Shown here piece by piece: positions 45,582 to 54,606 of a stretch of DNA of 64,000 nt. The stretch lies in contig JAJDBX010000063.1 of NCBI GenBank assembly GCA_029261135.1, positions 40,043 to 104,042 on the forward strand, read 5' to 3'. Under the pieces are notes generated by a model. The model was not told where the DNA came from. It did no database searches and worked only from the letters and a program-made list of their open reading frames with translations. Position 1 is the first letter of the stretch. The number at the start of each line of letters is the position of its first letter. The translations under genes were made by a program, and so were the position numbers. Source of the DNA: Nitrospirota bacterium (GTDB taxonomy: Bacteria > Nitrospirota > Nitrospiria > SBBL01 > JAADHI01).

Positions 45582-46811
45582 ATGATTATGCCGAACTACG
45601 ACTATCGCGCGAGAGATAAGCAAGGGATTCTGATCTCTGGAAGCATTGATTTAAGCGACAGAGATGCAGTCGCGACCCATTTGGATGTGCTGGGTTACTA
45701 TCCAGTCTCAATCCAGGAAAAGCGGCAAGACTTTAACATCGATATTTCGAAGTTTCTGAGACATTTTCAATCGGTTCGCCCGAAGGAGCTGATTGGGTTT
45801 TCTTTGCAGATGGGGACTCTGATTGGTGCCGGTGTGCCCATTCTATCCAGTTTTGATTCATTGATTGAGCAAACAACAAACCCCTTGTTCAAAGAGATTA
45901 TTCAGCAACTTCGAAGAGATATCGAAGGGGGTAGCTCTTTTTCTGACGCGCTATCAATATTTCCTGATGTCTTTTCAGATCTCTTTGTCAGTATGGTGCG
46001 CGCTGGGGAGGCGGGCGGTGTATTGAGCGAAATCCTGTATCGATTGGCAGCGATCACCGAGTATGAAGAAGAAACCCGTTCCCGAATCAAATCCGCAACG
46101 CTTTATCCTCAAATTGTCATCGGCCTCTTGGTCGTTGCTTTCGGTATTTTGATCACTTTTGTTTTGCCAAAGCTTGCGGGTTTTTACACCCAGTTTAATG
46201 CCATCTTGCCGCTTCCAACTAGGATATTACTCGGAATTGACTCAATTGCTCAGAAGTATGGCTTGTTGATTCTTGCCGTTGTGATCGCCGCGCTTTACGG
46301 CGCCAGACGATATATTAAGACGGAACGGGGTGAATTTCAGTGGGATAGGCTTAAGTTGAAATTTCCTGTATTCGGTTCCATTTTTTTGAAAGTGGCGCTT
46401 TCACGTTTCGCCCGTATTTTCGGGACCTTGACCCGAAGTGGTTTACCCGTATTGCAATCCTTGGATATCGTTTCGAGCACCGTCGGAAATAAGGTGATCT
46501 CTAAAGTGGTCCTCAAGATCAAAGAATCGGCAAATGAGGGGCTGGGTATTGTTCAACCCATGAAAAGGAGCCTTGTTTTTCCGCCCACTATTATTCAGAT
46601 GGTTGATATTGGAGAAAAAACAGGACAAATGGAAGAAATGATGGAAAAGGTCTCCGAATATTATGATCGGGAAGTTGATTCGTCGATTCGAAACCTCTCC
46701 AAAGCCATTGAGCCAATCCTTTTGGTTGTGATTGGTGGAGCCATTCTATTTTTAGCCTTGGCCATCTTTATGCCGTGGTGGAACATGGCATCAATGTTCA
46801 AAGGGGGATAG
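45582..46811 (+). CDS. mshG: MSHA-type pilus platform protein (PilC/GspF family)
   Basis: A 409-residue inner-membrane platform protein with two GspF domains (GFSLQMGTLIGAGVPIL and ARIFGTLTRSGLPVLQSL) and three membrane helices. It works with the MshE motor. The first ATG at 45582 and another at 45588 are both possible. The 156-base AT-rich gap after mshE could hold a secondary promoter. Confidence 0.92.
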   Translation: MIMPNYDYRARDKQGILISGSIDLSDRDAVATHLDVLGYYPVSIQEKRQDFNIDISKFLRHFQSVRPKELIGFSLQMGTLIGAGVPILSSFDSLIEQTTNPLFKEIIQQLRRDIEGGSSFSDALSIFPDVFSDLFVSMVRAGEAGGVLSEILYRLAAITEYEEETRSRIKSATLYPQIVIGLLVVAFGILITFVLPKLAGFYTQFNAILPLPTRILLGIDSIAQKYGLLILAVVIAALYGARRYIKTERGEFQWDRLKLKFPVFGSIFLKVALSRFARIFGTLTRSGLPVLQSLDIVSSTVGNKVISKVVLKIKESANEGLGIVQPMKRSLVFPPTIIQMVDIGEKTGQMEEMMEKVSEYYDREVDSSIRNLSKAIEPILLVVIGGAILFLALAIFMPWWNMASMFKGG

Positions 46812-46856
46812 GCGCAGCACGAGGGTCCGGATACGCGCCGACGAGTGGGAGAAAAA

Positions 46857-47206
46857 ATGAAAACATGCATTAATCAAGAGAATCATCTCAGGAACCAATG
46901 TGGCTTCACCTTGTTCGGGATTACCGCAGGCAATCCCGAGTGGCCTACGGTTGCCGAGCTGAACAACAACGCTTTGGATGGGGGGATACACGGCCAGCAC
47001 AGTTAGGTAATCTTAAAGTACTCGAAGGCTCTTCAGGAGGTGTTTGTGCCTCGGCCTGTCTGACGGAGAACCTGGTTTATACCTAGGCGGCATTGACGAC
47101 GCGAAAGACCGTCGTCGCCGCGACAACCGCCCAGGCCGACATCAGGACTTCAGCAGGTGGAGCGGGTGCTTGGGCCTATGATTCTGTAACAGGTCAGTGC
47201 TTATAG
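46857..47206 (+). pseudogene. Decayed pilin-like gene at the mshB position
   Basis: An ATG with GGGAG upstream opens a 49-codon frame whose residues 14-19 read QCGFTL, a type IV prepilin cleavage site, but Glu+5 is Gly and the hydrophobic helix is missing. After its stop (47006) a different frame, interrupted by one stop, continues with LGNLKVLEGSSGG, then VVAATTAQADIRTSAGGAG and AWAYDSVTGQCL, a typical pilin-type ending, to 47206. The total span fits a ~115-residue pilin. In MSHA operons mshB lies exactly here, between mshG and mshA. Frameshifts or deletion are inferred. Confidence 0.45.
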
Positions 47207-47307
47207 TCAATCAAGCCGCACCGACAGACAGCATAGGCGTCCCTCCCAGTCAGTGGTAGATTTTAAATAAGGGAAAATATCAATACACAACAAGGGAGAG
47301 AGAAAGA

Positions 47308-47748
47308 ATGAAAATACTCAAAAATCAAAAAGGTTTTACATTGGTCGAAATGATTGTGGTCATCGTGATTCTGGGCATTCTCGCCGGGGCTGCGATTCCT
47401 GCATATATCAATCTGCAAACAGATGCCGAAGCAGCCAATAACATGGCCTATGTCGGTGCCTTAAGAAGTGCCTTGGCCATGCGCTTTGGTCAGCAGCTAG
47501 TCCGGGAAGGCAATACTGGCGCAGCAGGTACCGATGTCATCGGTACTGCCGCGAGTGCTGACGCGACACAGGTTTATTTGGACGGTTTGGTGACCACGCC
47601 AATTCCTGGAACACTCACCCCGACAGCCGGGATCTGTGCAACGGGGCAATGGGCAGGGCTAGCGCCGGGCAATCCTCCAGCAGCGGCTGTTTGGTCTATT
47701 ACCTGTGGTGCTGCTATTACGGACCCGATTACCATTTCTGGCCCGTAG
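47308..47748 (+). CDS. mshA: MSHA-type major pilin
   Basis: The 146-residue prepilin has a short basic leader, cleavage after QKG and the helix FTLVEMIVVIVILGILAGAA with Glu at +5. The globular part has two cysteines (CATGQW and SITCGA) that would form the usual C-terminal disulfide. As the longest, best-expressed-looking pilin (GGGAGAGAG ribosome site) directly after the platform gene, it is the likely main subunit of the pilus. Processing needs a prepilin peptidase that is not in the window. Confidence 0.85.
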   Translation: MKILKNQKGFTLVEMIVVIVILGILAGAAIPAYINLQTDAEAANNMAYVGALRSALAMRFGQQLVREGNTGAAGTDVIGTAASADATQVYLDGLVTTPIPGTLTPTAGICATGQWAGLAPGNPPAAAVWSITCGAAITDPITISGP

Positions 47749-47760
47749 CCAGGATCAAGA

Positions 47761-48264
47761 ATGCGGGTACAAGACCAAAAAGGTTTTACGCTTGTTGAGC
47801 TGACGGTGGTGATGTTGGTGCTTGTTCTCTTGGCTTCTGCCTCGATTTCTGTCGGAGATCTTTCAGGGAATCGTGCCGCAGTCCTGGGTCGAAAGTTGGT
47901 GGGAGATATCCGCTATGCACAGCAGTTGGCCAATGCCCTCAGGGTGCGGCATGGCGTCGAAGTGACCAGTGCAAGCGCCTATCGCGTATTTCGGGATGAT
48001 GGCGGGGCAGGCACGACGGTCACGCATCCAATGACGGGGTCTCCTTACATAGTAAATACGGCTGGAGATTTTGCTGGAGTGAGCCTGAGTACGACCTTGG
48101 GCGGTGCGCCGCCGAAAGCGAAGTTTGACTCGCTGGGGCGGCCCTTTGATGGGAACGACACGGCCATTGCGGCCGGGGTCAATACGATCACTGTGCTGGC
48201 CTCAGGGGCAGCTGTGGGCTTCGTGGCGGTAGAGCCCAATACGGGCCTTTTGACGATGAATTAG
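47761..48264 (+). CDS. mshC: MSHA minor pilin, GspH/MshC-like
   Basis: The prepilin leader ends QKGFTLVELTVVMLVLV with Glu at +5; the body has the GspH/FimT layout (LVGDIRYAQQLANALR, then several Gly/Thr-rich strands and a KFDSLGRPF segment). Length 167 residues. It lies 12 bases after mshA, and minor pilins mshD and mshO follow. Confidence 0.8.
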   Translation: MRVQDQKGFTLVELTVVMLVLVLLASASISVGDLSGNRAAVLGRKLVGDIRYAQQLANALRVRHGVEVTSASAYRVFRDDGGAGTTVTHPMTGSPYIVNTAGDFAGVSLSTTLGGAPPKAKFDSLGRPFDGNDTAIAAGVNTITVLASGAAVGFVAVEPNTGLLTMN

Positions 48265-48278
48265 TCCGAAAGGGATTC

Positions 48279-48800
48279 ATGCTTAAAAATCGAGGATTTA
48301 CATTAATAGAGGTCATTCTTATCATTCTTGTGATTTCGATTGGGCTCACCGGTGTGCTGAGTTTTGTGGGGCAGGCCGCGCAAGATAGCGCCTATGCCCA
48401 TAATGCCTCGATCGCCACAACACTGGCGCAGGATTTGATGGAGGAGATTCGCTCAAAATGCTGGGACGAGACCTCCGCCGCGACGCCGCCTTGTGCCGCA
48501 GCAGTTGTGCCCTCGGCCATTGGCGCAGATCTTGGCGAAACGCGCATCAATTATGATGATGTGGATGATTTCAACAGTCTGCCCCTTGCCGGGAATAACC
48601 CGCCTCAAGATTCACAAGGGGGGGCCATGGCCGCTTATCCCGTCTTCACGGAGCGGGCGGTCGTTTGTTATGTGGATGTGGTCGCGCTGGATACTTGTGT
48701 GGCCGGGCCGACCGATTTCAAGCGGATTTCTGTGAATATTTCATGGTCTGTGGTGGATCAGGTGGAATTGGTCAGTGTTTTTTCAAATCGTCGGGTCTAA
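48279..48800 (+). CDS. mshD: MSHA minor pilin, PilV/MshD-like
   Basis: The leader ends NRGFTLIEVILIILVISIG; then comes ATTLAQDLMEEIRSKCWDE, which is close to the MshD pattern. The 173-residue protein has several cysteines that may pair. It is 14 bases after mshC and three bases before mshO. Confidence 0.82.
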   Translation: MLKNRGFTLIEVILIILVISIGLTGVLSFVGQAAQDSAYAHNASIATTLAQDLMEEIRSKCWDETSAATPPCAAAVVPSAIGADLGETRINYDDVDDFNSLPLAGNNPPQDSQGGAMAAYPVFTERAVVCYVDVVALDTCVAGPTDFKRISVNISWSVVDQVELVSVFSNRRV

Positions 48801-48803
48801 GGG

Positions 48804-49343
48804 ATGCAGGGCTTAAAAAATGAACAAGGGTACACCTTGATTGAGATGGTCATTGTCATCGTTCTCTTAGGCATCATCGGTGTCGTGGTCGCAACCCCTC
48901 TGGTTGAGACGGGGATCGTGTGGCAAGAGATCAGTGCACGAAAAAATAGTTTGCAGGTCGCTCGTTTGAGTTTAGACAAAATGGTTCGTGAACTACGAAA
49001 CACGCAAAAAATGGCCACGGATACCCCGAATATTTCGGACAATTCAACGGCAAGCTGTCTCAGTTTTACGACTGGAGCGAATCAGAACTTTACCTTTAAT
49101 TTGAATGGAACTGTACTTGAAGAGTGTCGCGGCTGCGACTGTGGGGCCATCGTTGCCCCGAACAATTTAGCGCTCAATGTTTCCGGGTTTACGGTCACTT
49201 GTTACGATGTGGGAAATCTGGCAATTGCATGTAACACGGTTGCAAACGTGCGGAGAGTGAAGTTGCAGCTTTCGGTGACAGAAAGCGCTGAGGTGGCCAA
49301 TTTAGATTCAGAGGTCACACTGCGGAACTTACAGGGTGTATAG
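48804..49343 (+). CDS. mshO: MSHA minor pilin, PilW/MshO-like
   Basis: The leader ends EQGYTLIEMVIVIVLLGIIG, with Tyr in place of Phe at +1, and the following SLDKMVRELRNTQ is typical of PilW/MshO. The 179-residue body has cysteine pairs (ECRGCDC) that may crosslink. It is in tight series with mshD and the long minor-pilin gene. Confidence 0.82.
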   Translation: MQGLKNEQGYTLIEMVIVIVLLGIIGVVVATPLVETGIVWQEISARKNSLQVARLSLDKMVRELRNTQKMATDTPNISDNSTASCLSFTTGANQNFTFNLNGTVLEECRGCDCGAIVAPNNLALNVSGFTVTCYDVGNLAIACNTVANVRRVKLQLSVTESAEVANLDSEVTLRNLQGV

Positions 49344-49355
49344 GGTAGGCCCTTA

Positions 49356-51707
49356 ATGTCAGTGCTTCACGGAGAAAAGGGCATCTCCATTATTGCCGTG
49401 ATCATCATGATGCTAATGATTGCGGTGATGGGACAAGGATTGGTTGCAATGGTTGGAACAGAAAATTTTTCCACGGTGAATCAGATGAAAGCAAGCCAAG
49501 CACACTATATTGCTGAATCCGGCGTCGAGCGGGCCATGTATGAATTTGAAAACGGCACACTCTGCAATGCTTTGGCCTATACCGATCCTGTCGGGGCAGG
49601 AAGTTACACGACAAGGGGCACACTCTATAATCCGCTTTCCACAACCCTTTCTGTAGGGATTTCCAACGTGGACACAACGATTCCTCTTGCATCTATTGCA
49701 GGTTATGCCCCTCATGGCCGAATCACGATTGAAGCTGAAACCATCGACTACGGCGGAACAAGCACTACAAGCTGTGCCCCTTTTGGCACCCCCTGTTTAA
49801 CAGGGGCAGAACGCGGCATCAATGGGAGCACTCCCGTAGTACATCTTTCTGCAGTGTTGGTGAATCAAAACCAGTGTTTGATTTCTTCCAGCGGAACGGT
49901 TGCCGGATTTCCGGGTGCCTCTGAACGGGTAATCGAAGCGGGGACTCAACAGGGCTCAATTGGCAGTACAGTACAGAGCGGGACAGCAGTCAGTAGTGCA
50001 AATGGCACCCTCACCGTCGCCATTCCCACCCTAGTGGTCACGGCGCGTTCTTTTCTTATTTTTAATACACGCCACAACAGCAATCGACCGGTGGGTTCAA
50101 TGATCCGGGGTAGAATTGCAAGTACGAATACGCTTGAATTTGCCCGTGTCACCAACGAAGGAGCGCCTGTTCCGATTTCAATTCAATGGTACGTCGTGGA
50201 ATTTCCATCGGGCGTGAATGTGCAGCGCGGTTCGGTGAACCAAACGGGAACAAGTATTAATGTCCCGCTTGCCACACCGGTGGCCTCTCTCACGCAGGCT
50301 TTTGTCACATGGTCAAAAACCCCACAGAACAACGACGATGATTACAAACGGGAACAACCGATCTTGGGGGAACTCACGGCGACGTCTAACCTTCAGTTTA
50401 GAGTCGATAGGGCTGATGCGAACCACACGATCTGGTGGCAAGTTATTGAATTTACCAATGCTGCAGATATCCTTGTTCAAAAAGGAAGCACCACTGCTTT
50501 AAATAATGGGGGGGTATTGTCAACCGATGAAACACTTGGCACTCCTGTTGATGTCACCAAAACATTTGTATTAGCGGGATATATAACGCCTCACGGAGGT
50601 TCAGATGTGGGCGAGCGGATGATCCGTGCTCAACTGATTGATCCAACCACCATTCGTATTGATCGAAGTGTCGGTGGAGATCGCATCACGGAGATTGCCT
50701 GGCAAGCCGTAACCCTCAACAGTTCGACCGTGCAACACGGGACACAAAATTTCCCGGCTTTCTCTGGAACTCAGATTGTGGTGACCTTAGCCGGGGATGT
50801 CAGAGCGATCCATGCGGGTGCTGTGTCTATCGCGGGGGCAGAGGCGGGGATTCCTGAGGATATTGTCCCGAACGCCAATACCAATCAAGCAGATATTTTA
50901 ACCAATATTACGACTTCTACAAATGAAGCCTGGTTGATTGATGTGGTTGGAAGTGGGCGAGGTGGTAGTTTTGATCCGGATCCGGGGCAATCCGAGCGTT
51001 GGGACAGCAATGGAAATGGCGCATCTGCTGCCATGAGCACGAAACCCGGTCCATCTACTGCCGGGCCGGACTCAATGTACCAAGACCATGGCAACGATGG
51101 ACGACAGATTGTCCATATTGTCGCTTCTGTTAAGCCGAAGACCATTACAGGGGGCCCTATCACTTTCGACAACCAAAGTAGCGGTAGTAGCAACACAGAT
51201 ACAGTGTCGTGGACACACGTGATTGGAACCGGAATTGACAGAAAACTTTTGGTCGGCGTGACGGTTCATGAACGGCCTGCTGCTGCTGGCATAGGGGATG
51301 AAAATGTCCTGAGTGTGACCTATGGTGGTGTGCCTCTAACCTTTGCTGCTGAAGAGACCATTGATAGGGGCAACCGTCGACAGCATGCAGAGCTTTGGTA
51401 TTTGGACGAAGCAGGGTTGCCTGCTGGAGGGACGGGTACAACACAAAATGTTCCGATTACTGCTGTTGACCTTACTCGTGCTGTGGTATTTTCACCGGTT
51501 CAGGCTGTTGCCGGCCAGAGTCTGGGCCGTACATCCTATAACGGAGACGATGTCATCGGTGTGAGTTCGGCGACGATGGCTTTGAGCTCATCAACGCTAC
51601 TCACAATGGAGAGAGACAATACTGTTGCCTCGGCAGATATCAGCTGGTTTGTGGTTGAATTTGCCATTTCAGGCGGCGGGTTCATTGATTGGAGGGAAAT
51701 CTTTTAA
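49356..51707 (+). CDS. Large repeat-bearing minor pilin / candidate pilus tip adhesin
   Basis: The 783-residue protein starts with a pilin-like leader (EKGISIIAVIIMM, without Glu+5) and the PilX/MshP-type helix end AHYIAESGVERAMYEF. Then a linker with Cys pairs, and three ~85-residue modules ending near residues 280, 362 and 452 in W-(Y/W/Q)-VVEF-like motifs (IQWYVVEF, WWQVIEF, AWQAVTL) with a following QRGS / QKGS / QHGT. The last ~180 residues contain a VGVTVHE and VLSVTYGGVPLTF segment, like bacterial surface domains. In MSHA operons mshP and mshQ lie here; this looks like a fusion of those roles. Adhesion is an inference. Confidence 0.7.
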   Translation: MSVLHGEKGISIIAVIIMMLMIAVMGQGLVAMVGTENFSTVNQMKASQAHYIAESGVERAMYEFENGTLCNALAYTDPVGAGSYTTRGTLYNPLSTTLSVGISNVDTTIPLASIAGYAPHGRITIEAETIDYGGTSTTSCAPFGTPCLTGAERGINGSTPVVHLSAVLVNQNQCLISSSGTVAGFPGASERVIEAGTQQGSIGSTVQSGTAVSSANGTLTVAIPTLVVTARSFLIFNTRHNSNRPVGSMIRGRIASTNTLEFARVTNEGAPVPISIQWYVVEFPSGVNVQRGSVNQTGTSINVPLATPVASLTQAFVTWSKTPQNNDDDYKREQPILGELTATSNLQFRVDRADANHTIWWQVIEFTNAADILVQKGSTTALNNGGVLSTDETLGTPVDVTKTFVLAGYITPHGGSDVGERMIRAQLIDPTTIRIDRSVGGDRITEIAWQAVTLNSSTVQHGTQNFPAFSGTQIVVTLAGDVRAIHAGAVSIAGAEAGIPEDIVPNANTNQADILTNITTSTNEAWLIDVVGSGRGGSFDPDPGQSERWDSNGNGASAAMSTKPGPSTAGPDSMYQDHGNDGRQIVHIVASVKPKTITGGPITFDNQSSGSSNTDTVSWTHVIGTGIDRKLLVGVTVHERPAAAGIGDENVLSVTYGGVPLTFAAEETIDRGNRRQHAELWYLDEAGLPAGGTGTTQNVPITAVDLTRAVVFSPVQAVAGQSLGRTSYNGDDVIGVSSATMALSSSTLLTMERDNTVASADISWFVVEFAISGGGFIDWREIF

Positions 51708-51831
51708 GTGGAAAGACCTCACAATATTACATTTAAGAAACAACCGACACCATTGGGGAAGATGTTGTCGGAGGCATTATTTTTTATCACAAACTCTAGA
51801 AGTTTAGATTTAAATTTCTTCTTAGATATCT

Positions 51832-52092
51832 ATGATGAAGAGCGAAGCGATGAAGACATCTGACATTATTAAAAAAGTGAAAATTCCTAGGCATAAGCTC
51901 TATTACTTGGAGCAAAAGGGATATGTTACTCCCAAAAAAGTTCCGATGGGAGATCTTGAGGCACGGGAATACAGCGAGCAGGATCTCATCAAAGTGCATG
52001 TTATCTGGAAGTATTTAAAAAAGGGTTTTAAACACAAGGTGGCTTATGAAAAAGCCATGGAAGAATTACACATCAACAATGGAAAGGCTTGA
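51832..52092 (+). CDS. MerR-type DNA-binding regulator inside the pilus operon
   Basis: The 86-residue protein has the MerR helix-turn-helix with RHKLYYLEQKGYVTP and REYSEQDLIKVHVIWKYL, but no effector-binding or long dimerisation helix; such short forms resemble the DNA-binding domain alone. It lies 125 bases after the long pilin gene and its stop nearly touches pilM, so it is cotranscribed. Possible targets include the pilus promoters themselves. Confidence 0.8.
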   Translation: MMKSEAMKTSDIIKKVKIPRHKLYYLEQKGYVTPKKVPMGDLEAREYSEQDLIKVHVIWKYLKKGFKHKVAYEKAMEELHINNGKA

Positions 52093-52094
52093 TA

Positions 52095-53105
52095 ATGTTT
52101 GGTAATGGTCGGCCTTTTTGGGGCATTGATATTGGTTCAGGAGCATTGAAAGGGGTACGCATTGCGCACACCCGTCAAGGGGTACAGCTTCTGGATGCGG
52201 AGATTTTGGAGCTTTCAGATAAAGAAATGCCTTTGTCCGAAGCCCTTTCGCTTTTGATGGGGGAGTCGCTTTCAAAGGCAGATGTTGCTATTCATTTTTC
52301 AAGCCGAGTCTCTCCCGAAATTAAGAGACTGACATTACCCGTGATGCCGAGAAAAGAACTCCGCGAAGCCGTTCAGTGGGAAGCACGAAAATTGAGTCAG
52401 CTTCCAGAGGAAGAAAGGGTTGTGGATTTTGCGGTTATGGCCGAGAACGGAGAAGAGCAGGGAGCGAAATATGAAATCGTCGTGGTCATTGTAGAGCGGG
52501 CCGCCATAGAAAAACAGCTTGATAGTCTTCAGTCGATGGGCCTGACGGTCACTGCGGTTGATGTTTCAGCCATGGCCCTTCTGAATACGGCCCGGCTTCA
52601 TTTTTCGGAGGAATTTCCGGAAAATCTACTCTATGTTGATATGGGCGCAAAAAGAATGGAGATTAATATTCTGCGAAAAGGCGTGATTCGTTTTACGCGT
52701 CAACTGCCCATAGGAGGAGATTTGATTACCGCTACCCTTGCACAGGGGGTCGGCGTATCTCCTGAAGAAGCGGAAGCCTTAAAACGAAAAGAAGGGATTC
52801 CAGCGAATGGGGGTGTACGCACCGCCCTTTTAGAACAGCTGGATCGCTTTATTGTTGAGATACAGCGTTCCGTGGACTATTTTCGCTCACAATCTAGAGG
52901 GAGTGGCATTGATAAAATTTTATTGATGGGCGGCATGCCCCTACTTTCAGGCTTTTTAGAGTATTTTAGCAGCTTTTTTGATGCGCCGGTTGAGATCGGA
53001 AATCCATTTTCAAAAATGAAAGTCAAAAATCCAGAGATGTTCTTACATGAGGAAATGGCCTCTCGCTTTTCTTTGGCAGCCGGTTTGGCGATGAGGAAAA
53101 AATGA
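52095..53105 (+). CDS. pilM: Pilus assembly protein PilM (MshI-like)
   Basis: A cytoplasmic actin-like ATPase-fold protein: FWGIDIGSGALKGVRI at the start, LTLPVMPRKELREAVQWEA, LYVDMGAKRMEINIL and KILLMGGMPLLSGF. PilM binds the cytoplasmic tail of PilN. ATG 52095 with GGAAAGG upstream is preferred to the TTG at 52089. It overlaps pilN by four bases. Confidence 0.92.
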   Translation: MFGNGRPFWGIDIGSGALKGVRIAHTRQGVQLLDAEILELSDKEMPLSEALSLLMGESLSKADVAIHFSSRVSPEIKRLTLPVMPRKELREAVQWEARKLSQLPEEERVVDFAVMAENGEEQGAKYEIVVVIVERAAIEKQLDSLQSMGLTVTAVDVSAMALLNTARLHFSEEFPENLLYVDMGAKRMEINILRKGVIRFTRQLPIGGDLITATLAQGVGVSPEEAEALKRKEGIPANGGVRTALLEQLDRFIVEIQRSVDYFRSQSRGSGIDKILLMGGMPLLSGFLEYFSSFFDAPVEIGNPFSKMKVKNPEMFLHEEMASRFSLAAGLAMRKK

Positions 53106-53689
53106 CACAGCCGCAGCAAATTAATTTATTACAAGCGATGTCCGTTGGAGAAAGCGATGATTTTCCATGGGTGTCCTGGATGCCATGGATTCTGTCGGCA
53201 TTTATTTTATTGCTTGGGATTGGACTTTATTTTAAAGGAACAAGTATTAGGGCTCTACAAGGACAAATAAAAGGATTAGAGGAGAAAAAAACTTTTTTAA
53301 TCAAAGAGATGGGATTGTCAGAAACCGCAATGAAAGATGTGGAACAGACACTGGCGCGCACTTTATCGGAACGGGTGCGCTGGTCGAAATTAATGAGCGA
53401 GGTGAGTTTAATTATCCCAGAGGGTGTGTGGGCAACAGGCATGGTCAGTGTCTTGCCCACGATCGAGAAACCAGGTGCGAGTCCGCAAGGGAAACCGGCT
53501 CAGGACAAAATCGGGCAAAAAGTCAAAATTATGGGAGAGGCTCTCTCACAGGAACAGTTGACGCTTTTTTTGTCCACATTGGATCGATCACCCCTGTTGC
53601 TTGAATCGAAGTTGACGCATTCCCGAAAGATTAATGGAGAGGTCTTGTTTGAGGTTGTGGTGAGATTAAAACAGGAGAAGGGGCTATGA
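53102..53689 (+). CDS. pilN: Pilus assembly protein PilN-like
   Basis: A bitopic protein of 195 residues. The N-terminus carries QQINLLQ, the PilM-binding INLLP-like motif, then one membrane helix (about residues 27-45) and a periplasmic coiled coil and ferredoxin-like domain. It overlaps both neighbours by four bases (ATGA junctions). Confidence 0.85.
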   Translation: MTQPQQINLLQAMSVGESDDFPWVSWMPWILSAFILLLGIGLYFKGTSIRALQGQIKGLEEKKTFLIKEMGLSETAMKDVEQTLARTLSERVRWSKLMSEVSLIIPEGVWATGMVSVLPTIEKPGASPQGKPAQDKIGQKVKIMGEALSQEQLTLFLSTLDRSPLLLESKLTHSRKINGEVLFEVVVRLKQEKGL

Positions 53690-54180
53690 GGACTTTTCTT
53701 ATTCAACATAAGATCTCGGTTATTTTGTGCGCGATCTTGGTGGCAGGCAGCTACTTCTATTTTCAGCGCGTTCAGGAAGCATCGACGCTTACACAACAGG
53801 CCGCTGTGCTTCAAACAGAAATTTCCAACATGCCGGAGCCCGATGTCCTTTTTAGGGAAAAGAGGAAAGGTGTGACTTTTTCTTGGATTCAATCTGTGCC
53901 GGATTTTTTAAGAGAGCTGAACAAATGGGCGCGAAAACGATCTATTGGCATTGTGTCTATTGAACCTAAAGAACCGACCCTCAAAGAGGGCTACATTGAG
54001 CAGCCCATTAAACTGGAAGTGCAGGGGCGTTTTCGGGCGATCGGGGACTATTTGAGCTTTCTCGAAGGTCTTCCTCGGCCTTTACAGGTGACTGGACTGA
54101 AGTTGACAAGTCCTGAGGAACTGGCTCCGGATCTTAAGGCAAAGTTTGAACTCGTGCTTTACATTAAGGATGCGGCATGA
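53686..54180 (+). CDS. pilO: Pilus assembly protein PilO-like
   Basis: 164 residues: one N-terminal membrane helix (residues 11-27), a coiled-coil-like region, then a beta-rich domain with GRFRAIGDYLSFLEGLPR, the PilO/GspM-type periplasmic fold. PilO pairs with PilN. Overlaps with pilN and the PilP-like gene indicate coupled translation. Confidence 0.82.
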   Translation: MRTFLIQHKISVILCAILVAGSYFYFQRVQEASTLTQQAAVLQTEISNMPEPDVLFREKRKGVTFSWIQSVPDFLRELNKWARKRSIGIVSIEPKEPTLKEGYIEQPIKLEVQGRFRAIGDYLSFLEGLPRPLQVTGLKLTSPEELAPDLKAKFELVLYIKDAA

Positions 54181-54596
54181 AAATCGTTGCGAAAATCGGC
54201 ATTGTACTTTGTCTTGTTTTTTTAGACCTGTTCCCTGTCCATGGGGAGCCCCTTCAGGAAAACAAAGTTCTCCCGATTCTTGACTCGACCTCGGAGCCGC
54301 AAGTGAAACCTCGATGGGGACGCGACCCTTTTTACCGGAACAGGCCAAAGGCCAATACCGGAATCCGCGGGGGGGCAGTGGCAGAAACAGAGGAAGGGCC
54401 AAAAATTGAGTTCTTACTTTCTGCAATTATTTTTCAGGATGGGGTTGGTATGGCGATTATTAATGACCGGATTGTGCGGCGAGGAGATGTCGTGGGTAAA
54501 GGTGTTGTGGTGAGTCGTGTTTTTCGAAATAAAGTGTTTCTTCAAAAGGGGAAACAACGGGTGGTGCTCCAGGTAAAGCCTTTTGGGAGTAGCTAA
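54177..54596 (+). CDS. PilP/MshK-like periplasmic pilus protein
   Basis: 139 residues with a signal peptide (IVLCLVFLDLFPVHG), a Pro/Arg linker including RWGRDPFYRN, and a small beta domain (LSAIIFQDGVGMAIIN, then RRGDVVGKGVVVSRV) like the homology region of PilP and GspC. It should link PilN/PilO with the secretin. No lipobox is visible, unlike true PilP. Confidence 0.75.
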   Translation: MKIVAKIGIVLCLVFLDLFPVHGEPLQENKVLPILDSTSEPQVKPRWGRDPFYRNRPKANTGIRGGAVAETEEGPKIEFLLSAIIFQDGVGMAIINDRIVRRGDVVGKGVVVSRVFRNKVFLQKGKQRVVLQVKPFGSS

Positions 54597-54606
54597 GGAG
54601 GTTGAT

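Noticed and set aside
46812..47307. Possible c-di-GMP (GEMM) riboswitch ahead of mshA
   Set aside because: The conserved GEMM core and its tetraloop pattern are not found; pilin-like fragments explain the stretch better.
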